6,982 nucleotides of DNA from Acidobacteriaceae bacterium (lineage in GTDB: Bacteria > Acidobacteriota > Terriglobia > Terriglobales > Acidobacteriaceae). The position numbers and the translations under genes were made by a program. Shown here one piece after another: positions 5,342-6,982 of this stretch (position 1 is the first letter of the stretch; each line of letters begins with the position of its first letter). The stretch spans positions 1-6,982 of the forward strand of contig JASHTU010000176.1 of NCBI GenBank assembly GCA_030040395.1, read 5' to 3'. Under the pieces are notes generated by a model. The model was not told the origin of the DNA. It was given only the letters and a program-made list of their open reading frames with translations, and ran no database searches.

Positions 5342-6982
5342 ATGAAAAAACGTTTCAGTGCGATGCTGTGCGTGGTGGTGTTGGCCGCCGCGGCGTTTGG
5401 GCAGCAGGGGCGCATGCAGAGAGTGCAGGAAGTGGATCAATGGCATCTTCAGCACTATCCATTCGACAATCCCAAGCTGCCCACCGAGGAGCGGATCACG
5501 AATCTGCTTTCGCTGATGACGGTGGACGAGAAGATCGACTGCCTGGGCACGCAGACGGGAGTTCCGCGGCTGGGCGTGCCGAACATCGGCGCCTCCGAAG
5601 GCATTCATGGGGTGGCGCAGCGCGAGGGGCAGTTTGGGCGCGGACCGATACCGACGACGCAGTTTCCTCAGCCGCCAGGGATGGGCGCGACGTGGGATCC
5701 GGCGCTGGTGCGCGAGGCTGCGGGCGTGGAGGGCTATGAGGCGCGGTTCGTTACGCAGACGGCGAAGTACAACCGGCAGATTCTGGCCTTGTGGGGACCG
5801 CAGTCGGACCTGGACCGCGATCCGCGCTGGGGGCGCAGCGAAGAGGTGTATGGCGAGGATCCGTTTTTGAACGGGACGATGGCCGCGGCGTTTGCGCATG
5901 GGCTGCAAGGGGACGCCCCGAAGTACTGGCAGGCCGCGGCGCTGCTCAAGCACTTCCTGGCCAATGAAAACGAAAACGACCGCAACAGCTCGTCCTCGAA
6001 CTTCGACGAGCGGCTTTTCTGGGAGTACTACTCGGTTCCGTTCCGCATGGCTTTTCTGGATGGCGGGGCGAAGGCGGTGATGGCCTCGTATAACGCGTGG
6101 AACGGGACGGCGATGGCGGTCAATCCGGTGCTGCGCAGCATCTTGATCGACAAATGGGGCGTGGACGTGATCTCGAGCGACGGCGGCGCGGTGACGTTGC
6201 TGGTGAACCCGCGCCATCTGTTCGCGAACCAGGAGGCCGCGGTGGCAGCGTGCATCAAGGCCGGCGTTAACCAGTTCCTGGACCGCTACAGGGACGAGAC
6301 GAAGGCGGCGCTGAAAGATGGGTCGCTGACGGAGGCGGACATTGACAACGCGCTGCGAAGGAAGTTCCGCATCGAGATCAAGCTGGGGTTGCTGGACCCG
6401 CCGGAGATGGTTCCGTACACGAAGATCAAGGACTCGCCGGCGCCGTGGGACACGGACCGCGACCGGTCGGTGTCTGCGAAGATGGCGCTCGAGAGCGTGG
6501 TGTTGCTCAAGAATCAGGACAACTTTTTGCCCCTGGACAAGAGCAAGATCAAATCCATTGCCGTGATCGGGCCGCTGGCGGACGTGGTGCACTGGGACTG
6601 GTATGGGGGCACGCCGCCGTATGCCATTACGCCGCTGGCGGGGATTGAGAAAGAGGTGGGCGCGCAGGCGAAGGTGAACTATGCCGCGTATGACACCATG
6701 GACGGCGAATACGCGGCCATGAAGGCGGCGAGCGAATCGGATGTGGCCGTGGTGGTGGTGGGCAACAATCCCACCTGCGGCGACGAAGCACACGCGTGGT
6801 ACAACACGCCGAGCGAGGGCGGCGGGATTACGCTGCCGTGCACCGTGCCCAGCGACGGGCGTGAGGGGCGCGATCGCGAGACCATGGACCTTTACCAGGA
6901 GCAGATTGTCAAGCAGGTGATGATCAAGAATCCGAAGACGGTGGTGATGCTGATGGCGAGTTTTCCATTCACGATCAACTGG
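5342..6982 (+). CDS. Secreted glycoside hydrolase family 3 (beta-glucosidase/beta-xylosidase type), C-terminus cut by window edge
   Basis: The frame is open from ATG 5342 to the right edge, 547 codons. Residues 1-20 are a signal peptide (MKKRFSAMLCVVVLAAAAFG, then QQ). The GH3 N-terminal barrel follows (about 45-370): LSLMTVDEKI, GASEGIHGVAQ, LWGPQSDLDRDPRWGRSEE with GEDPFL (D160-R165 in the WGR motif), LLKHFLANENENDR (Lys203-His204), ASYNAWNG and VISSDGG, whose Asp280 fits the catalytic nucleophile. The C-terminal alpha/beta sandwich starts near 376 (ALESVVLLKNQDNFLPLD, SIAVIGP). REGRDRE places Glu508 where GH3 enzymes of the EGxDR type carry the acid/base. GH3 proteins release terminal glucose, xylose or related sugars with retention of configuration. 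Specificity cannot be read here. The family usually runs to 700-900 residues, so a large part lies outside the window. Export suggests periplasmic or extracellular breakdown of plant or microbial oligosaccharides. Confidence 0.93.
   Translation, partial: MKKRFSAMLCVVVLAAAAFGQQGRMQRVQEVDQWHLQHYPFDNPKLPTEERITNLLSLMTVDEKIDCLGTQTGVPRLGVPNIGASEGIHGVAQREGQFGRGPIPTTQFPQPPGMGATWDPALVREAAGVEGYEARFVTQTAKYNRQILALWGPQSDLDRDPRWGRSEEVYGEDPFLNGTMAAAFAHGLQGDAPKYWQAAALLKHFLANENENDRNSSSSNFDERLFWEYYSVPFRMAFLDGGAKAVMASYNAWNGTAMAVNPVLRSILIDKWGVDVISSDGGAVTLLVNPRHLFANQEAAVAACIKAGVNQFLDRYRDETKAALKDGSLTEADIDNALRRKFRIEIKLGLLDPPEMVPYTKIKDSPAPWDTDRDRSVSAKMALESVVLLKNQDNFLPLDKSKIKSIAVIGPLADVVHWDWYGGTPPYAITPLAGIEKEVGAQAKVNYAAYDTMDGEYAAMKAASESDVAVVVVGNNPTCGDEAHAWYNTPSEGGGITLPCTVPSDGREGRDRETMDLYQEQIVKQVMIKNPKTVVMLMASFPFTINW

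Noticed and set aside
5048..6793. 581-codon open frame on the minus strand through the GH3 gene
   Set aside because: Its product is His/Arg/Val-rich with no domain, has no ribosome binding site, and mirrors the GC-rich codon pattern of the well-supported GH3 gene on the opposite strand.

Overview
The window reads as GC-rich bacterial chromosome with strong G/C preference at third codon positions and clear Shine-Dalgarno sites. Small secreted proteins, an NPP-type phosphodiesterase, an NHL-like propeller and a family 3 glycoside hydrolase are what one would expect of a soil heterotroph. Acidobacteriota (Terriglobia-like) is my best guess, but that is an inference from gene style only. No RNA gene, CRISPR array or insertion sequence was recognised.

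Layout from left to right: (1) a secreted protein of unknown function on the minus strand, cut by the left edge (1-674); (2) a gene-free stretch of about 400 bases with one imperfect hairpin (675-1073); (3) a minus-strand pair made of a four-helix membrane protein (1074-1532) and, just upstream, the C-terminal part of a MarR-family regulator without a normal start (1554 to about 1910); (4) a perfect 9-bp inverted repeat (1876-1903) ahead of a plus-strand secreted phosphodiesterase/nucleotide pyrophosphatase-like enzyme (1973-3706); (5) a short convergent gap with a hairpin (3707-3822); (6) a minus-strand secreted beta-propeller protein (3823-4941); (7) a 400-base divergent regulatory region (4942-5341) with three TGTCA boxes exactly 11 bp apart and a G-quadruplex-type leader motif; (8) a plus-strand secreted GH3 glycosidase running off the right edge (5342-6982).

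Four of the five full or edge-cut genes encode predicted exported proteins with N-terminal signal peptides, so most of the window acts outside the cytoplasm. The propeller and GH3 genes diverge from one shared control region. The phosphodiesterase stands alone between the broken regulator and the propeller. The membrane protein and MarR remnant look like one transcription unit. I see no complete, clearly novel multi-gene system. The signals most worth checking are the helically phased TGTCA array (Pho-box-like), the G4-type leader of the GH3 gene, the inverted repeat at the regulator/phosphodiesterase junction, and the unusual active-site residues of the phosphodiesterase.
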